Shown piece by piece: positions 45,906 to 55,205 of a stretch of DNA of 64,000 nt (its first letter is position 1; the number at the start of each line of letters is the position of its first letter). Both the position numbers and the translations under genes were made by a program. Source of the stretch: Desertimonas flava (GTDB lineage Bacteria > Actinomycetota > Acidimicrobiia > Acidimicrobiales > Ilumatobacteraceae); NCBI RefSeq assembly GCF_003426815.1, contig NZ_QKYK01000001.1, forward strand, positions 483,603 to 547,602. The letters are read 5' to 3'. The notes under the pieces are model-generated. The model did not search any database. It was not told the DNA's origin and saw nothing but the letters and a program-made list of their open reading frames with translations.

Positions 45906-46898
45906 TCAGGCCCAGGGGGCGCGGGGCGAGACGGCGCCGTCGCCGCCGGTGAGCACGTCGAAGCCGTCGTCGGTGACGAGGACGGTGTGCTCGAACTGGG
46001 CCGTGCGCTTGCCGTCGGCGGTGACCGCGGTCCAGTCGTCGTCCCACATCTTGTGCTGCCAGCCGCCGTGGCTGATCATCGGCTCGATCGTGAACGTCAT
46101 GCCGGGGCGCATGATGTCGTTGTTCTGCGGGCTGTAGTAGTGGAGCACCTGGATGTCGCCGTGGAACTCCTCGCCGATGCCGTGGCCGATGAACGCCCGG
46201 ATGACGCCGTAGCGGTAGCGCTTGGCGTGATCCTCGATCGCCCGGCCGATGTCGGACAGGGGACGGCCGGGCTTGACGGCCTCGATGCCGTGCCACATCG
46301 CCTCTTCGGTGACCTTCACCAGCTGGCGGCTCGCCGGGTCGACGTCGCCGACGAAGAACGTGGCGTTGGTGTCGCCGTGCACGCCGTCGTGGTACACGGT
46401 GACGTCGAGGTTGACGATGTCGCCATCCTGCAACTCGCGCGAGTCGGGGATGCCGTGGCAGATGACCTCGTTGACCGACGTGCACACGCTCTTCGGGTAG
46501 TGGTGGTAGTTCAGCGGCGACGGGTAGCAGTTGCGCTCGATGTGCAGCTGGTGCACGTAGGCGTCGAGCTCGTCGGTGGTGAGCCCGGGCCGAACGGCTT
46601 CACCCGCCAGGCGCAGGATCTCGGCGGCGAGGTGGCCGGCGGTGCGCATGCGGGCGATGACGTCGGGGGACTTGACGGCCGATTCGCCGCGCTCGGGCAC
46701 CTCGCCGGTGTCGGCGTAGGGCGGGCGGGCGATCGAGGCGGGGAGGGTGCGCATGGGCGACACGACGCCGGGCAGCACGCGGCCCTCGCTGCGCTTGTGG
46801 CAGCGCTTGTACTTGCGGCCGCTGCCGCACCAACACGGGTCGTTGGCCTGCGGGAGCACCGCCGGAGCATTGGCGAGGGGGGCGTGGGCGAGCACCAT
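45906..46898 (-). CDS. map: Methionine aminopeptidase type I with N-terminal SEC-C zinc motif
   Basis: 330 residues. DPCWCGSGRKYKRCHK at 21-36 is a SEC-C zinc motif often found on actinobacterial MetAPs, where it may help ribosome binding. The pita-bread domain has His in EVICHGIP, Asp in NLDVTVYHDG and HGDTNATF, HGIGEEFHG, Glu in FTIEPMIS and Glu in QFEHTVLV, the five metal ligands. Removes the initiator Met. ATG at 46898 with GGAG; a longer frame to 46964 is less likely. Divergent from a small gene. Confidence 0.95.
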   Translation of the reverse strand: MVLAHAPLANAPAVLPQANDPCWCGSGRKYKRCHKRSEGRVLPGVVSPMRTLPASIARPPYADTGEVPERGESAVKSPDVIARMRTAGHLAAEILRLAGEAVRPGLTTDELDAYVHQLHIERNCYPSPLNYHHYPKSVCTSVNEVICHGIPDSRELQDGDIVNLDVTVYHDGVHGDTNATFFVGDVDPASRQLVKVTEEAMWHGIEAVKPGRPLSDIGRAIEDHAKRYRYGVIRAFIGHGIGEEFHGDIQVLHYYSPQNNDIMRPGMTFTIEPMISHGGWQHKMWDDDWTAVTADGKRTAQFEHTVLVTDDGFDVLTGGDGAVSPRAPWA

Positions 46899-46963
46899 CG
46901 GCTCCAGGATACGGGTGTCGCCGATGGCCGCTCCCCGCGGCCCGCTGCGTACATTGTTGGGCA

Positions 46964-47188
46964 ATGGCTGATCGCATCTCTGTCACGCCGGCGTCGCCGG
47001 CACTCGTTGCGGTGTCCCCCGTGCCCTCCGACGAGGAGGCGGCGGCACTCGTTGCGGCCATCGAGGCGATGTGGCCAGGGCAAGCGGGCGGGCCCGGGGT
47101 GTCGAACGGTCGACCGTCGGCGTGGAAGTTCAGCGGCCGGTGGTGGAGCCAGCCGATCCCGTTGCGCCGCGCACGTCCTTGGACGTAG
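46964..47188 (+). CDS. Small protein, possible acyl-CoA carboxylase epsilon-like subunit
   Basis: 74 residues. PSDEEAAALVAAIEAMWP is a helix like that of AccE-type epsilon subunits, and the tail has WKFSGRWWSQPIPLRRARPW with three tryptophans. The small epsilon chains regulate actinobacterial acyl-CoA carboxylases. No carboxylase subunit is seen nearby, so the call is tentative. ATG at 46964. It is divergent from map. Confidence 0.45.
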   Translation: MADRISVTPASPALVAVSPVPSDEEAAALVAAIEAMWPGQAGGPGVSNGRPSAWKFSGRWWSQPIPLRRARPWT

Positions 47189-47213
47189 CCGCGCTCCCGG
47201 CCGCTCGTCACGA

Positions 47214-48227
47214 ATGCCGCCGCGCCTCGAGCTGACGACCGTCACACCCGAGTCGGCGACGTTCCACGCGGGGACGTCCGCCACCGTGGTCGATGGTCTC
47301 GACCCGGGCACCGCCTACGAGCGCCACGGCATCGCGTTCACCACGCTCCCGCTCCCCACCGGCTCGTTGCGCTGCCGCTTCGCCACGGTCAACGACGTGC
47401 ATTTCGGTGAGACCGAGGCCGGACATCTCACAGGGAGCGATCTCGGTCCCGTTCGGTCGGTCCCCCCCGGGGCCACGCCGTATCCCGAGTTGATGAATCG
47501 CAGCGCGGTGGCCGAGATGACGGCTGCCGGCCCGTTCGACGCCGTGTTCGCCAAGGGCGACTTGACGAGCGACGGCACCGACGACGAGTTCGACGCCTTC
47601 GAGGCGTGCTATCGCCCGGCGTTCGGGGATCGCCTGTTCGTGGTGCGCGGCAACCACGACTCGTATCGGGGTCAGGACCGCTACGCCGGCGACCAGTGGG
47701 TGGAGCTTCCGGGCGTCTGTGTCGCCCTGCTCGACACCGTCGCTCCATACCGCGCCGACGGGTCGCTGTCGGCCGGCCAGCTGGATTGGCTCGACGCCCA
47801 CGTCGCCGCGGCGACCGACCCGGTCGTCGTCATGGGGCACCATCCGCAGTGGTTCGAGGGATCCTTCGGCGACCCTGCGTTCCTCCTCGAGCAGCCGGCC
47901 AGCCGGGCGCTCGACGAGCTGTTCGCCCGGCACCCGGCCGTCGTCGCCTACACCGCCGGGCACACCCACCGTCACCTGGTGCACCCGGCCGGCGGCGGCG
48001 TCCCGAGCATCGAAGTGGGCTGTGTGAAGGACTTCCCCGGGACCTGGGCCGAGTACCGGGTGTACGACAGCGGCCTGCTGCAGATCGTCCATCGGATCTC
48101 GTCGCCGGAGGCGCTCGCCTGGAGCGAGGCCTGCCGCGATCTCTACAGCGACTTCGGGCTGGACTACACCGAGTATGCCCTCGGCCGCTTGGACCACCGC
48201 TGCTTCGCCATCCCGCTGCGGTCGTAG
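47214..48227 (+). CDS. Calcineurin-like metallophosphoesterase
   Basis: 337 residues. All metal-site blocks are present: VNDVHFG, FAKGDLTSDG, VRGNHDSY, VVMGHHPQWF and YTAGHTHRH. Before them, an about 50-residue N-terminal beta stretch (TTVTPESATFH) may be a small fibronectin-like module. No signal peptide seen, so cytoplasmic. It hydrolyses a phosphodiester of unknown identity; cyclic nucleotide or lipid head group are options. ATG at 47214, 25 bases after the small gene. Confidence 0.9.
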   Translation: MPPRLELTTVTPESATFHAGTSATVVDGLDPGTAYERHGIAFTTLPLPTGSLRCRFATVNDVHFGETEAGHLTGSDLGPVRSVPPGATPYPELMNRSAVAEMTAAGPFDAVFAKGDLTSDGTDDEFDAFEACYRPAFGDRLFVVRGNHDSYRGQDRYAGDQWVELPGVCVALLDTVAPYRADGSLSAGQLDWLDAHVAAATDPVVVMGHHPQWFEGSFGDPAFLLEQPASRALDELFARHPAVVAYTAGHTHRHLVHPAGGGVPSIEVGCVKDFPGTWAEYRVYDSGLLQIVHRISSPEALAWSEACRDLYSDFGLDYTEYALGRLDHRCFAIPLRS

Positions 48228-48233
48228 CCCGCG

Positions 48234-48279
48234 AAGTGTGAGCTCAGGACGCGGGAACCTGCGTCGTGGGCTCACACTT
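48234..48279. terminator. Long hairpin between phosphoesterase and TrxR-like genes
   Basis: AAGTGTGAGCTCAGGACGC (48234-48252) and its near complement (48261-48279) pair with two or three mismatches around an 8-base loop. It starts seven bases after the stop at 48227. The arm contains GTGTGAGCTC, which may make it an operator as well. Confidence 0.6.
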
Positions 48280-48322
48280 CGGCGGGGAAGCGCCGATTCG
48301 GCCCGGCGTGCATACTTGGCCG

Positions 48323-49972
48323 GTGCAGCCGGCCATCATCCTGGTCTCGCCCGACCACGCCGACTTCTTGGTCGACGAGTTCGGCCGGTACCGGCGTGAC
48401 TACGACGTGGTCGCCGTTCCCGACGGGGCGGCGGCGGCCGACGAGGCCCGGCGGCTCACCGCCGACGGTGCCGTCGCTCTCATCGTGGTCGACTTGGCGG
48501 TGCGCGACGATCATCCGCTCGCCGTCTTCCACGAGCTGCGCCAGTCGGTTCCGACGGCCAAGCGGGTGATCGTCGCCCACTGGGACCGCTTCCTCACTGA
48601 CGCCGAACCGCTGCGTCCTGGCCTGGTCAAGGGCAAGTACGACGCCTACCTGCTGATGCCTCGAGGCGTCCGCGATGAGGAGTTCCACGGGGCGATCACC
48701 GAGCTGCTCTCCGACTGGGGCTCCACCGTCGCCGCGCCCGAGGTCGAAACGGTCCGGATGGTGTCGCCGCCCGACGTCACGCTCACGGTCGAGATCCGCG
48801 ATTATCTCGACCGCACCGGCATGCCCTACGGCACGCACCGTCCCGACTCCGAAATCGGCCAGGAGATCATCGCCGAGTTCGGCACCGACGTGCCGCACTG
48901 GCCCCTGGTCGAGGTGCCCGGCGAACGGGTGTTGGCGCCGGTCAGCGTGCGCGAGGTGGCGGCCACCACGTACGGGCGTCCCGATGACATCGACGTCGAT
49001 GCCGTCGTCGACCTGTGCATCGTCGGGGCGGGACCGGCCGGGTTGGCGGCGGCGGTGTACGGGGCATCGGAAGGTCTCGACACCGTGGTCGTCGAGGCCG
49101 AGGCCATCGGCGGGCAGGCCGGGACGAGCTCGATGATCCGCAACTACCTCGGCTTCCCGCGCGGGATCTCGGGGATGCGCCTCGCCCAGCGGGCTCGCCT
49201 TCAGGCGATCCGTTTCGGGACGCGCTTCTTCACCGGATGGGAGGTCGGTGCGCTGTCGCCGTGCCCTCACGGCGACCATCTCGTGATCACGACGGACGGC
49301 GGTGAGATCCACACGCGGTCGGTGGTCATCGCCGCCGGCGTCGCCTACCGCCGCCTGGGGATCGACACCGTCGAGGCGCTCGTGGGTCGCGGTGTGCACT
49401 ACGGCAGTGCGATGAGCGCGGCGCGGGAGCTCGACGGCGCGGACACGGTGGTGGTCGGCGGCGGCAACTCCGCCGGCCAGGCGGCCATCTACCTCTCGCG
49501 CTTCGCCCGCTCGGTGACGATCATGGTGCGGCGGAGTGGTTTGGCCGAGACGATGTCCAGCTATCTCATCCACGAGATCGAGCACAACCAGCGGATCACC
49601 GTGCAGCCCTTCGCCGAGGTCGTCGGCGCCGGTGGCGACGACCGGCTCGCCTGGCTCGACGTCGTTGACCCGCGCAGCGGTGATCGTCGACGGCGGGACT
49701 GCGACGGCCTGTTCCTCCTGCTCGGCGCCGATCCCCGTTGCGACTGGCTGCCGATCGACGTGGCACGCGACGACCGCGGCTTCGTGCTGACCGGGCGGGA
49801 CGTGCCCGGCGAGACGTGGGCCGATGGCCGGCCGCCGGCGAACCTGGCGACGACGATGCGGGGCGTGTTCGCCGTGGGCGACATCCGCGCCGGCTCGATG
49901 AAGCGGGTCGCTTCGGCGAGCGGCGAGGGGGCGAGCGTCATACCGCTCGTCCACGCCTACCTCACCGGCTGA
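48323..49972 (+). CDS. Fused receiver-like / thioredoxin reductase-like flavoprotein without CxxC
   Basis: 549 residues. Residues 1-115 are a degenerate receiver fold (VVDLA with Asp57), about 150-215 a glutaredoxin-like fold without Cys, and 228-549 a TrxR-like FAD domain: GAGPAG at 235-240, GQAGTSS, NADPH site VVGGGNSAGQA near 376 and FAVGDIRAGSMKRVA. At the TrxR CxxC position (359-362) the sequence is GSAM, so no disulfide exchange is possible there. The architecture is known as fused response regulator/thioredoxin reductase; the electron partner is unknown. GTG at 48323. Confidence 0.85.
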   Translation: MQPAIILVSPDHADFLVDEFGRYRRDYDVVAVPDGAAAADEARRLTADGAVALIVVDLAVRDDHPLAVFHELRQSVPTAKRVIVAHWDRFLTDAEPLRPGLVKGKYDAYLLMPRGVRDEEFHGAITELLSDWGSTVAAPEVETVRMVSPPDVTLTVEIRDYLDRTGMPYGTHRPDSEIGQEIIAEFGTDVPHWPLVEVPGERVLAPVSVREVAATTYGRPDDIDVDAVVDLCIVGAGPAGLAAAVYGASEGLDTVVVEAEAIGGQAGTSSMIRNYLGFPRGISGMRLAQRARLQAIRFGTRFFTGWEVGALSPCPHGDHLVITTDGGEIHTRSVVIAAGVAYRRLGIDTVEALVGRGVHYGSAMSAARELDGADTVVVGGGNSAGQAAIYLSRFARSVTIMVRRSGLAETMSSYLIHEIEHNQRITVQPFAEVVGAGGDDRLAWLDVVDPRSGDRRRRDCDGLFLLLGADPRCDWLPIDVARDDRGFVLTGRDVPGETWADGRPPANLATTMRGVFAVGDIRAGSMKRVASASGEGASVIPLVHAYLTG

Positions 49973-50046
49973 ACCGGCCGAACCGCATGGAACCGGCTGA
50001 ACAGCAGAGCGGGCCACCATCCGTTCGCGTGTCACACCCCTTCGTC

Positions 50047-51234
50047 ATGATGGCGGGCATGGTCGTGATCGTCGCCGTTGCCGCCGCCGCCCTGGCGCTC
50101 GCCGGGTTGGTGGTCGTCGTGTGGTACGTGCGCCTCGCCTTCGGACGCGCCGTGGCCGAGCTCCAGCGCAACCAGGCTGCCGAGACCGACGCGGCCGTGG
50201 CCTCGGCGCTCGAGCACGTCGATCGGCTCACCAGATCACACCTCGACGGCCGGTCCGATGCCATCGGCGCCGGGCTCGACGCCGTGCGGGGCGAGGTGCG
50301 GCACGAGCTGCACCGCCTCGGCGAGCTCGTCGCCCGGCTCGGCGACGCCAGCGCCGTGCGGTTCGGGCAGGTCGACGACGCCCTCCGGTACCACGCCGAC
50401 GTCACGGGCAAGCTCGCCGCGTCCACGGCGACGTTGCGCGAGGCGCTCGGCAACTCCCAGGCCCGCGGCCGGTGGGGTGAGCGCATGGCCGAGGACGTGC
50501 TGCGTCTCGCCGGCTTCGTCGAGAACGTCAACTACCGCAAGCAGGTGTCCACCGCCGGGGGGCGGGCACGTCCCGACTTCGCCTTCGACCTGCCCAAGGG
50601 CCACGTCCTCTACATGGACGTCAAGTTCCCCCTCGCCGCCTATCTCCGCTACCTCGACGCCCCGTCCGACGGCGAGCGGTCCGAGCATCTCCGTTCGTTC
50701 CTCCGGGACGTCCGCGCCCGGGTGAAGGAGCTGGCGACGCGGGACTACGCCAACGCCGACGACGGACGGCCGTCGCTCGACTACGTGCTGCTGTTCCTCC
50801 CCAACGAGCAGTTGAGCGGCTTCATCCACGAGCACGACCCCGACCTGCTCGACGACTCGCTCAAGCAGCGGGTGGTGATGTGCTCGCCGCTCACGCTGTT
50901 CGCCTTCCTCGGCGTCATCCGCCAGGCGTTCGACAACTTCATGATCGAGCAGACCAGCGACGAGATCCTCCGCCTGGTCGGCAGCTTCACCCGAGAGTGG
51001 CGCCGCTACGTCGAGTCGTCCGACAAGGTGAAGCGCCACTTCGAGGCCACCCAGGCCGAGTTCGACCGACTCACCACCACGCGCGAGCGCGCCGTCGAGC
51101 GACCGCTGCGCCAGCTCGAGGCGCTGCGCGAGCAGCGGGCGATCGTGTCGCCCGAGGACGGTCCGGACCACGACGAGGACGCGTCCGACGGCACCGAGAC
51201 GCTCGCCCTGCGCGTCGTCGAGCGCGGTCGGTAG
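50047..51234 (+). CDS. rmuC: RmuC-family DNA recombination protein
   Basis: 395 residues. An N-terminal transmembrane helix (3-26), a coiled coil (about 30-130), and the RmuC domain with GRWGERMAEDVLRLAGF, RPDFAFDLPKG and MDVKFPLAAYLR, a PD-(D/E)xK-like nuclease-like fold. RmuC limits inversions at repeats. ATG at 50047 or 50050. It begins a run with xseA 27 bases later, suitable for a DNA-repair operon. Confidence 0.93.
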   Translation: MMAGMVVIVAVAAAALALAGLVVVVWYVRLAFGRAVAELQRNQAAETDAAVASALEHVDRLTRSHLDGRSDAIGAGLDAVRGEVRHELHRLGELVARLGDASAVRFGQVDDALRYHADVTGKLAASTATLREALGNSQARGRWGERMAEDVLRLAGFVENVNYRKQVSTAGGRARPDFAFDLPKGHVLYMDVKFPLAAYLRYLDAPSDGERSEHLRSFLRDVRARVKELATRDYANADDGRPSLDYVLLFLPNEQLSGFIHEHDPDLLDDSLKQRVVMCSPLTLFAFLGVIRQAFDNFMIEQTSDEILRLVGSFTREWRRYVESSDKVKRHFEATQAEFDRLTTTRERAVERPLRQLEALREQRAIVSPEDGPDHDEDASDGTETLALRVVERGR

Positions 51235-51261
51235 GGCCTCGCCGGTAAGACTGGGCCCGCC

Positions 51262-52659
51262 ATGTCACAGCCATCGTTCGACTTCGGACCCAGCGAGAGC
51301 GGGTCCGACACTTTCGAGCCGGAGGGCACGTTCACGGTCAGTCAGCTGGCCGACGTGATCAACGCCCGGCTCCGCGGCGGATTCGACGACGGCGTCTGGG
51401 TGCGCGGTGAGATCCAGGGGTGGAACGCCCGAGGGCCCCACGCCTACTTCACCCTCGCCGACGATCGTTCCGAGACCAAGGCCGTCATCCCCGTGGCCTT
51501 CTTCGCTCCCCAGCGCGAACGGCTCCGCACGATGCTCGCCAAGAACCGCCTCGTGCTGGGCGACGGCATGAAGGTGCGCATCCACGGCTTCCTCGACTAC
51601 TACGCACCGACCGGGCGTCTCAGCCTGAAGATGGGCGGTATCGATCCGCGCTTCACGCTCGGGGATCTGGCGATGCAGCGCGACCAGGTCATGCGCCGCC
51701 TCGTCGCCGCCGGGCTGCTCGACGCCAACCGTCAGCGCCGTCTCACGATGATCCCGTTGCGCATCGGCGTGGTCACCAGCGTCGGCAGCGCGGCGTGGCA
51801 CGACTTCGAGCACGAGCTGAGCGCGAGCGGGGTGGGGTTCGAGCTGTCGGTGTGCGACGTCCGCGTGCAGGGCGAGCACGCGGTCACGATGGTGTCGGCG
51901 GCCGTCGCCACGCTGAGCCGCCGGCCGCTCGACTGCATCGTCGTCATCCGCGGCGGTGGGGCGCGCAACGAGCTCGCCGTCTTCGACGCCGAGGAGATCG
52001 CCGTCGCCATCGCCCACGCCGCCGTCCCGGTGCTGACCGGCCTCGGGCACGAGGTCGACCGCAGCATCGCCGACGAGGTCGCCCACACGTCCTTCAAGAC
52101 CCCCACCGCGTGCGCCCAGGCGCTGGTGGGAGCGGCGCACGACTTCGGTCGTCGCTCCGATCGCGCCTTCAGCCAGATCATCGCGGCGTCCCGGGACAAG
52201 GTCACCACGGCGGAACGCCAACTCAGCGAGCGGGCCCACCGCATCGCCCGGCGCACCCATGCCGCCGTGGTGCGGGCCGACGAGGGACTCGCCCAGCGCG
52301 CCGCCCAGCTCCGAGTCGCCCCGACGCGCGCCCTCTCGTCGGCCGAGCGACGCGTCGAGCGCGCCGCCGAGCGCCTGCGCGTGCGCCCCCGCCAGATCGT
52401 CGACGCCGAGCAGCGGCTCCTCGACGGGCTGGCGGCCCGCGCCCGGTCGGTCGACCCGGCCGTCATGCTCGCTCGCGGCTGGACCATCACCCGCCGCGAC
52501 GACGGATCCATCGTCCGCCGCCCCGCCGACGTCGTCCCGGGCGAGCGCATCGTCACCGTGTTCGCCGGTGGTCGAGTCACGAGTACCGTCGACGGCACCG
52601 ACGAGCCGAACGGCGTCGGGACGCGCGGCACCCCTGCCGGAACGGAGCAGTCGACATGA
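51262..52659 (+). CDS. xseA: Exodeoxyribonuclease VII large subunit
   Basis: 465 residues. OB-fold N-terminus (VWVRGEIQGWNARGPHAYFTL), catalytic domain with IGVVTSVGSAAWHDF, VVIRGGGARNELAVFD and GLGHEVDRSIADEVAH, then a long coiled coil (about 300-395) and a C-terminal tail (LARGWTITRRDDG). Degrades single-stranded DNA together with XseB, whose ATG overlaps the stop in ATGA. ATG at 51262. Confidence 0.97.
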   Translation: MSQPSFDFGPSESGSDTFEPEGTFTVSQLADVINARLRGGFDDGVWVRGEIQGWNARGPHAYFTLADDRSETKAVIPVAFFAPQRERLRTMLAKNRLVLGDGMKVRIHGFLDYYAPTGRLSLKMGGIDPRFTLGDLAMQRDQVMRRLVAAGLLDANRQRRLTMIPLRIGVVTSVGSAAWHDFEHELSASGVGFELSVCDVRVQGEHAVTMVSAAVATLSRRPLDCIVVIRGGGARNELAVFDAEEIAVAIAHAAVPVLTGLGHEVDRSIADEVAHTSFKTPTACAQALVGAAHDFGRRSDRAFSQIIAASRDKVTTAERQLSERAHRIARRTHAAVVRADEGLAQRAAQLRVAPTRALSSAERRVERAAERLRVRPRQIVDAEQRLLDGLAARARSVDPAVMLARGWTITRRDDGSIVRRPADVVPGERIVTVFAGGRVTSTVDGTDEPNGVGTRGTPAGTEQST

Positions 52660-52895
52660 ATCAGCCCGACACCGCAACGCCCCGCCTCGGGTACGCCCAG
52701 GCGCTCGGCGAGCTCGAGCGGATCCTCGCCGAGCTCGAAGCCACCGACGTCGACGTCGACACGCTGGCCGACCGGGTCGCCCGGGCCACGGAACTGATCG
52801 GCCTCTGCCGCGAGCGCATCGGCGCGGCCCGGGTCCGCATCGACGAGGTGATCGCCGATCTCGACGGTCCGGCGGCGGGCGGCGCCGAGGCCTGA
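52656..52895 (+). CDS. xseB: Exodeoxyribonuclease VII small subunit
   Basis: 79 residues. GYAQALGELERILAELE and LADRVARATELIGLCRERI form the helical hairpin that coats the large subunit. Overlap with xseA guarantees coupled synthesis. The tail after about residue 70 is Ala/Gly-rich. ATG at 52656. Confidence 0.95.
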   Translation: MNQPDTATPRLGYAQALGELERILAELEATDVDVDTLADRVARATELIGLCRERIGAARVRIDEVIADLDGPAAGGAEA

Positions 52896-52952
52896 TCGGA
52901 CATCGTCCCAGCTCGGGCCCGGTTTCCGTCTCGACCACTAGGATCGGCGCCC

Positions 52953-53372
52953 ATGCGATCACGGGTGATCGGGACGTGGATCGTGACGGCGTTGCTGGTG
53001 GTCGGAGGCGTAGTCCTCGCCTCGTGCGCCAAAGACGACACGCCGTCGTCGTCCCCGGCCCTGCCGCCCATCGTCACCACCGCGCCACCCACCACGCCAC
53101 CGCCGTCGGTGGCCACCACGTTGCCGCAGTACTACGAGGTGCAGCGGGGCGACACGCTCACCAAGATCGCCGCCGCGTACGGCCTGCCGGTCCAGGCGAT
53201 CCTCGAACTGAACGGCATGACCGACCCCGATCAGCTGGCCGCCGGGCAGATCCTTGCCCTGCCGTCGCGCGACATCGTCGCCAACGCCCTGCCGCCCACC
53301 GTGCCCGGCCAGACGGCGCCGACGCTGCCCGGTGAGACAACCACCACAGTGACCACCTCGGCTGCACCGTGA
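52953..53372 (+). CDS. LysM lipoprotein
   Basis: 139 residues. Signal peptide with lipobox VLASC (Cys25), a Pro/Thr linker, one LysM domain at about 60-104 (YYEVQRGDTLTKIA, LNGMTDP, GQILALP), and a Thr-rich tail. It binds peptidoglycan in the envelope. The stop overlaps a GTG of the next frame. ATG at 52953. Confidence 0.88.
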   Translation: MRSRVIGTWIVTALLVVGGVVLASCAKDDTPSSSPALPPIVTTAPPTTPPPSVATTLPQYYEVQRGDTLTKIAAAYGLPVQAILELNGMTDPDQLAAGQILALPSRDIVANALPPTVPGQTAPTLPGETTTTVTTSAAP

Positions 53373-54109
53373 GTCGTAACGTTGTCGTCATGACCACGCA
53401 GTCGGCAACTCCGTTCTGGCCCAATGCCGAGCACTGGAGCCTCGACATCCCGCTGCACACGCCGCATCCTCGCCTCGACGTGCTCGCCGAGACCGGCGTC
53501 GTGTTGCTGTCCGACATCGATCCCGACGTCACGCCCGAGCAGTACGAGTCCCTCGAGTACATGGACTGGAAGAGCGGCGGCGACACCAACTTCGCCCCCA
53601 TCGCATCCGCCGACGGCGAGCTCGACTGCCGGGGGTTCTGGGACAAGGGCAAGACCGACAAGGACGCCCTGTGGACCTCGAACGCCGCGCTCGTGCCCGG
53701 CATCCGTGACTACGTCGACGGCGTCGGCGCCAACTTCGGGCGCGTTCGCATCATCAAGCTCGAGCCGCAGGACCGCGAGACGGCGATCCGCTCGATCCAC
53801 CGTGACGACAACAACCGCTTCAACCCCGAGAACGAGGGCTGGGTGGTGCGGTCGTGGGTGGAGCTGACGGACAACCCCGACAGCTACATGCTGCTGATGG
53901 ACAACGACGCCGACGGTCTGCCCGACCGGTCCACCGAACGGCGCGTCCCCCTGCATCGTGGCGCCCGGTTCGTGGTCGACACTCAGCGTCTCTGGCACGT
54001 CGTCGTGCACAACGGCACGGCCCCGCGCTACGCCCTGATCACCAGCTTCGAGTCCGGCCCCGCCCTCGAGACCTGGATCGACTCCCAGCGCATCCCCGTT
54101 CCGGCGTAA
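53369..54109 (+). CDS. Possible Fe(II)-dependent dioxygenase-like protein, family unrecognised
   Basis: 246 residues from GTG 53369 (overlaps the LysM stop) or 239 from ATG 53390. SIHRDDNNRFNPENEGW supplies an HxD, and LWHVVVHNGTAPRYALI supplies a distal His and Arg, the two-His-one-carboxylate and 2-oxoglutarate pattern of cupin/aspartyl-hydroxylase-like folds. The rest (FWDKGKTDKDALW) is unfamiliar. Substrate unknown. The coupling with a peptidoglycan-binding lipoprotein does not explain it. Confidence 0.55.
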   Translation: MSRNVVVMTTQSATPFWPNAEHWSLDIPLHTPHPRLDVLAETGVVLLSDIDPDVTPEQYESLEYMDWKSGGDTNFAPIASADGELDCRGFWDKGKTDKDALWTSNAALVPGIRDYVDGVGANFGRVRIIKLEPQDRETAIRSIHRDDNNRFNPENEGWVVRSWVELTDNPDSYMLLMDNDADGLPDRSTERRVPLHRGARFVVDTQRLWHVVVHNGTAPRYALITSFESGPALETWIDSQRIPVPA

Positions 54110-54182
54110 CGATCCTGCCGCGGGGCTCGCGCGGTTGCCGGACCGGTCGGCCTCCGTGGTGTGCTCGCACTCCGTCGGGGGT

Positions 54183-54239
54183 TTGGGGGCAGTCGCCCCC
54201 AATCTGGGCGGATCAGGCGAGCTTGCTCGCCCCGCCCAG
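54183..54239. terminator. Double hairpin between convergent genes
   Basis: First stem TTGGGGGC / GCCCCCAA (54183-54202, four-base loop). Second, composite stem CTGGGCGG / CCGCCCAG (54204-54211, 54232-54239) with inner GGCGAGC-TT-GCTCGCC (54216-54231). The following stretch to 54343 contains stuttered GCGAAGC and CGACGA motifs and no gene. Confidence 0.7.
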
Positions 54240-54343
54240 CAGCTGGGTGCGGCGAAGCCGCTCCTCCAGAGAACTCGCCGCAACGCAGCGAGGAGCGAAG
54301 CGACGATGCGGAGTGAGGACGACCTCCGCGCCGCGGCGCTGTG

Positions 54344-55147
54344 TCAGACGGTTTCGGTCGCGACGGTGAGGACGGCGTTGGCGTGGGTGTCGGCGTCGTC
54401 GGGGCTCAGTGTGTCGCCGAGCTCGACGATGAACGCGATGCCCGGTCGACCGTCGTTGTCCTCCAGCTCGTTGCGGGCCCACGTGGCGGCCACGCCCGTG
54501 TACGTGCCACCGGTGACCGACGCCATCGGCAGCCCGGTCAGTTCGGCGTAGTGCTGACGCACCTCGCCGGCACGGCCCTCGGCCGGGGCGACGGAGAAGG
54601 CGTTCTGGTGGTACCAGATCAGCAGATCGGGTTCGAGCTCGCTGACGAACTCCACGATCGCCTGCGTCTCGGGCTCGCTCGCCGCCGACTCGCCGGCGTA
54701 CTGCCAGTCACCGGGCGCGGCGATCGGGCCCCAGTTGTAGGGGAAGTTGCGGTTGAGATCGACCCCGTTGGCATTGCCCCGGACGTCGGCGGCCACACCG
54801 TCGGGATTCATCGAGTCGATCAGGTAGAGGTCGATCCCGTCGGGAACGGGCAGCGAGCCGAGCCGATCCACGATGTCGAGGCCGGCCTGTTCGTCGCCGT
54901 GGATCACGCCGATGACGAGCACCGTCACCGTCGACGAGCCGTCGGCCGACGGAGCCCCGGGCCGGTGGACTGCGGTGATGGGCCGGCCCTCGACCGACGT
55001 GCCGACGGGGATCGTGGCGGGTGCGTCCGGGGTCTCCGTCGAGGCCACATCGACCGTGGTCGCGGCCGGCTCCTTTTCGCTCGGGGGCACGGTGGCCACC
55101 AGGGGGAGAGCGAGCAGGGCGGCGGCGTAGCGGACGTGGCGGGGCAC
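54344..55147 (-). CDS. Secreted M14-family zinc carboxypeptidase-like protein
   Basis: 267 residues. Signal peptide to about residue 22, Thr/Pro spacer, then M14 catalytic blocks: zinc-site IGVIHGDEQAG (His and Glu), SMNPDG, NGVDLNRNFPYNW (Arg for the carboxylate), WYHQN (third zinc His) and catalytic Glu in FIVELGD. The compact size is like murein tripeptide amidase MpaA. Likely acts on peptidoglycan peptides outside the cell. ATG at 55147. Confidence 0.88.
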   Translation of the reverse strand: MPRHVRYAAALLALPLVATVPPSEKEPAATTVDVASTETPDAPATIPVGTSVEGRPITAVHRPGAPSADGSSTVTVLVIGVIHGDEQAGLDIVDRLGSLPVPDGIDLYLIDSMNPDGVAADVRGNANGVDLNRNFPYNWGPIAAPGDWQYAGESAASEPETQAIVEFVSELEPDLLIWYHQNAFSVAPAEGRAGEVRQHYAELTGLPMASVTGGTYTGVAATWARNELEDNDGRPGIAFIVELGDTLSPDDADTHANAVLTVATETV

Positions 55148-55205
55148 ATCCGGACGCTACCGCCCCGATCCGGTCCGGACCGGCCGCGACGCCGGTCGTC
55201 GGGGC

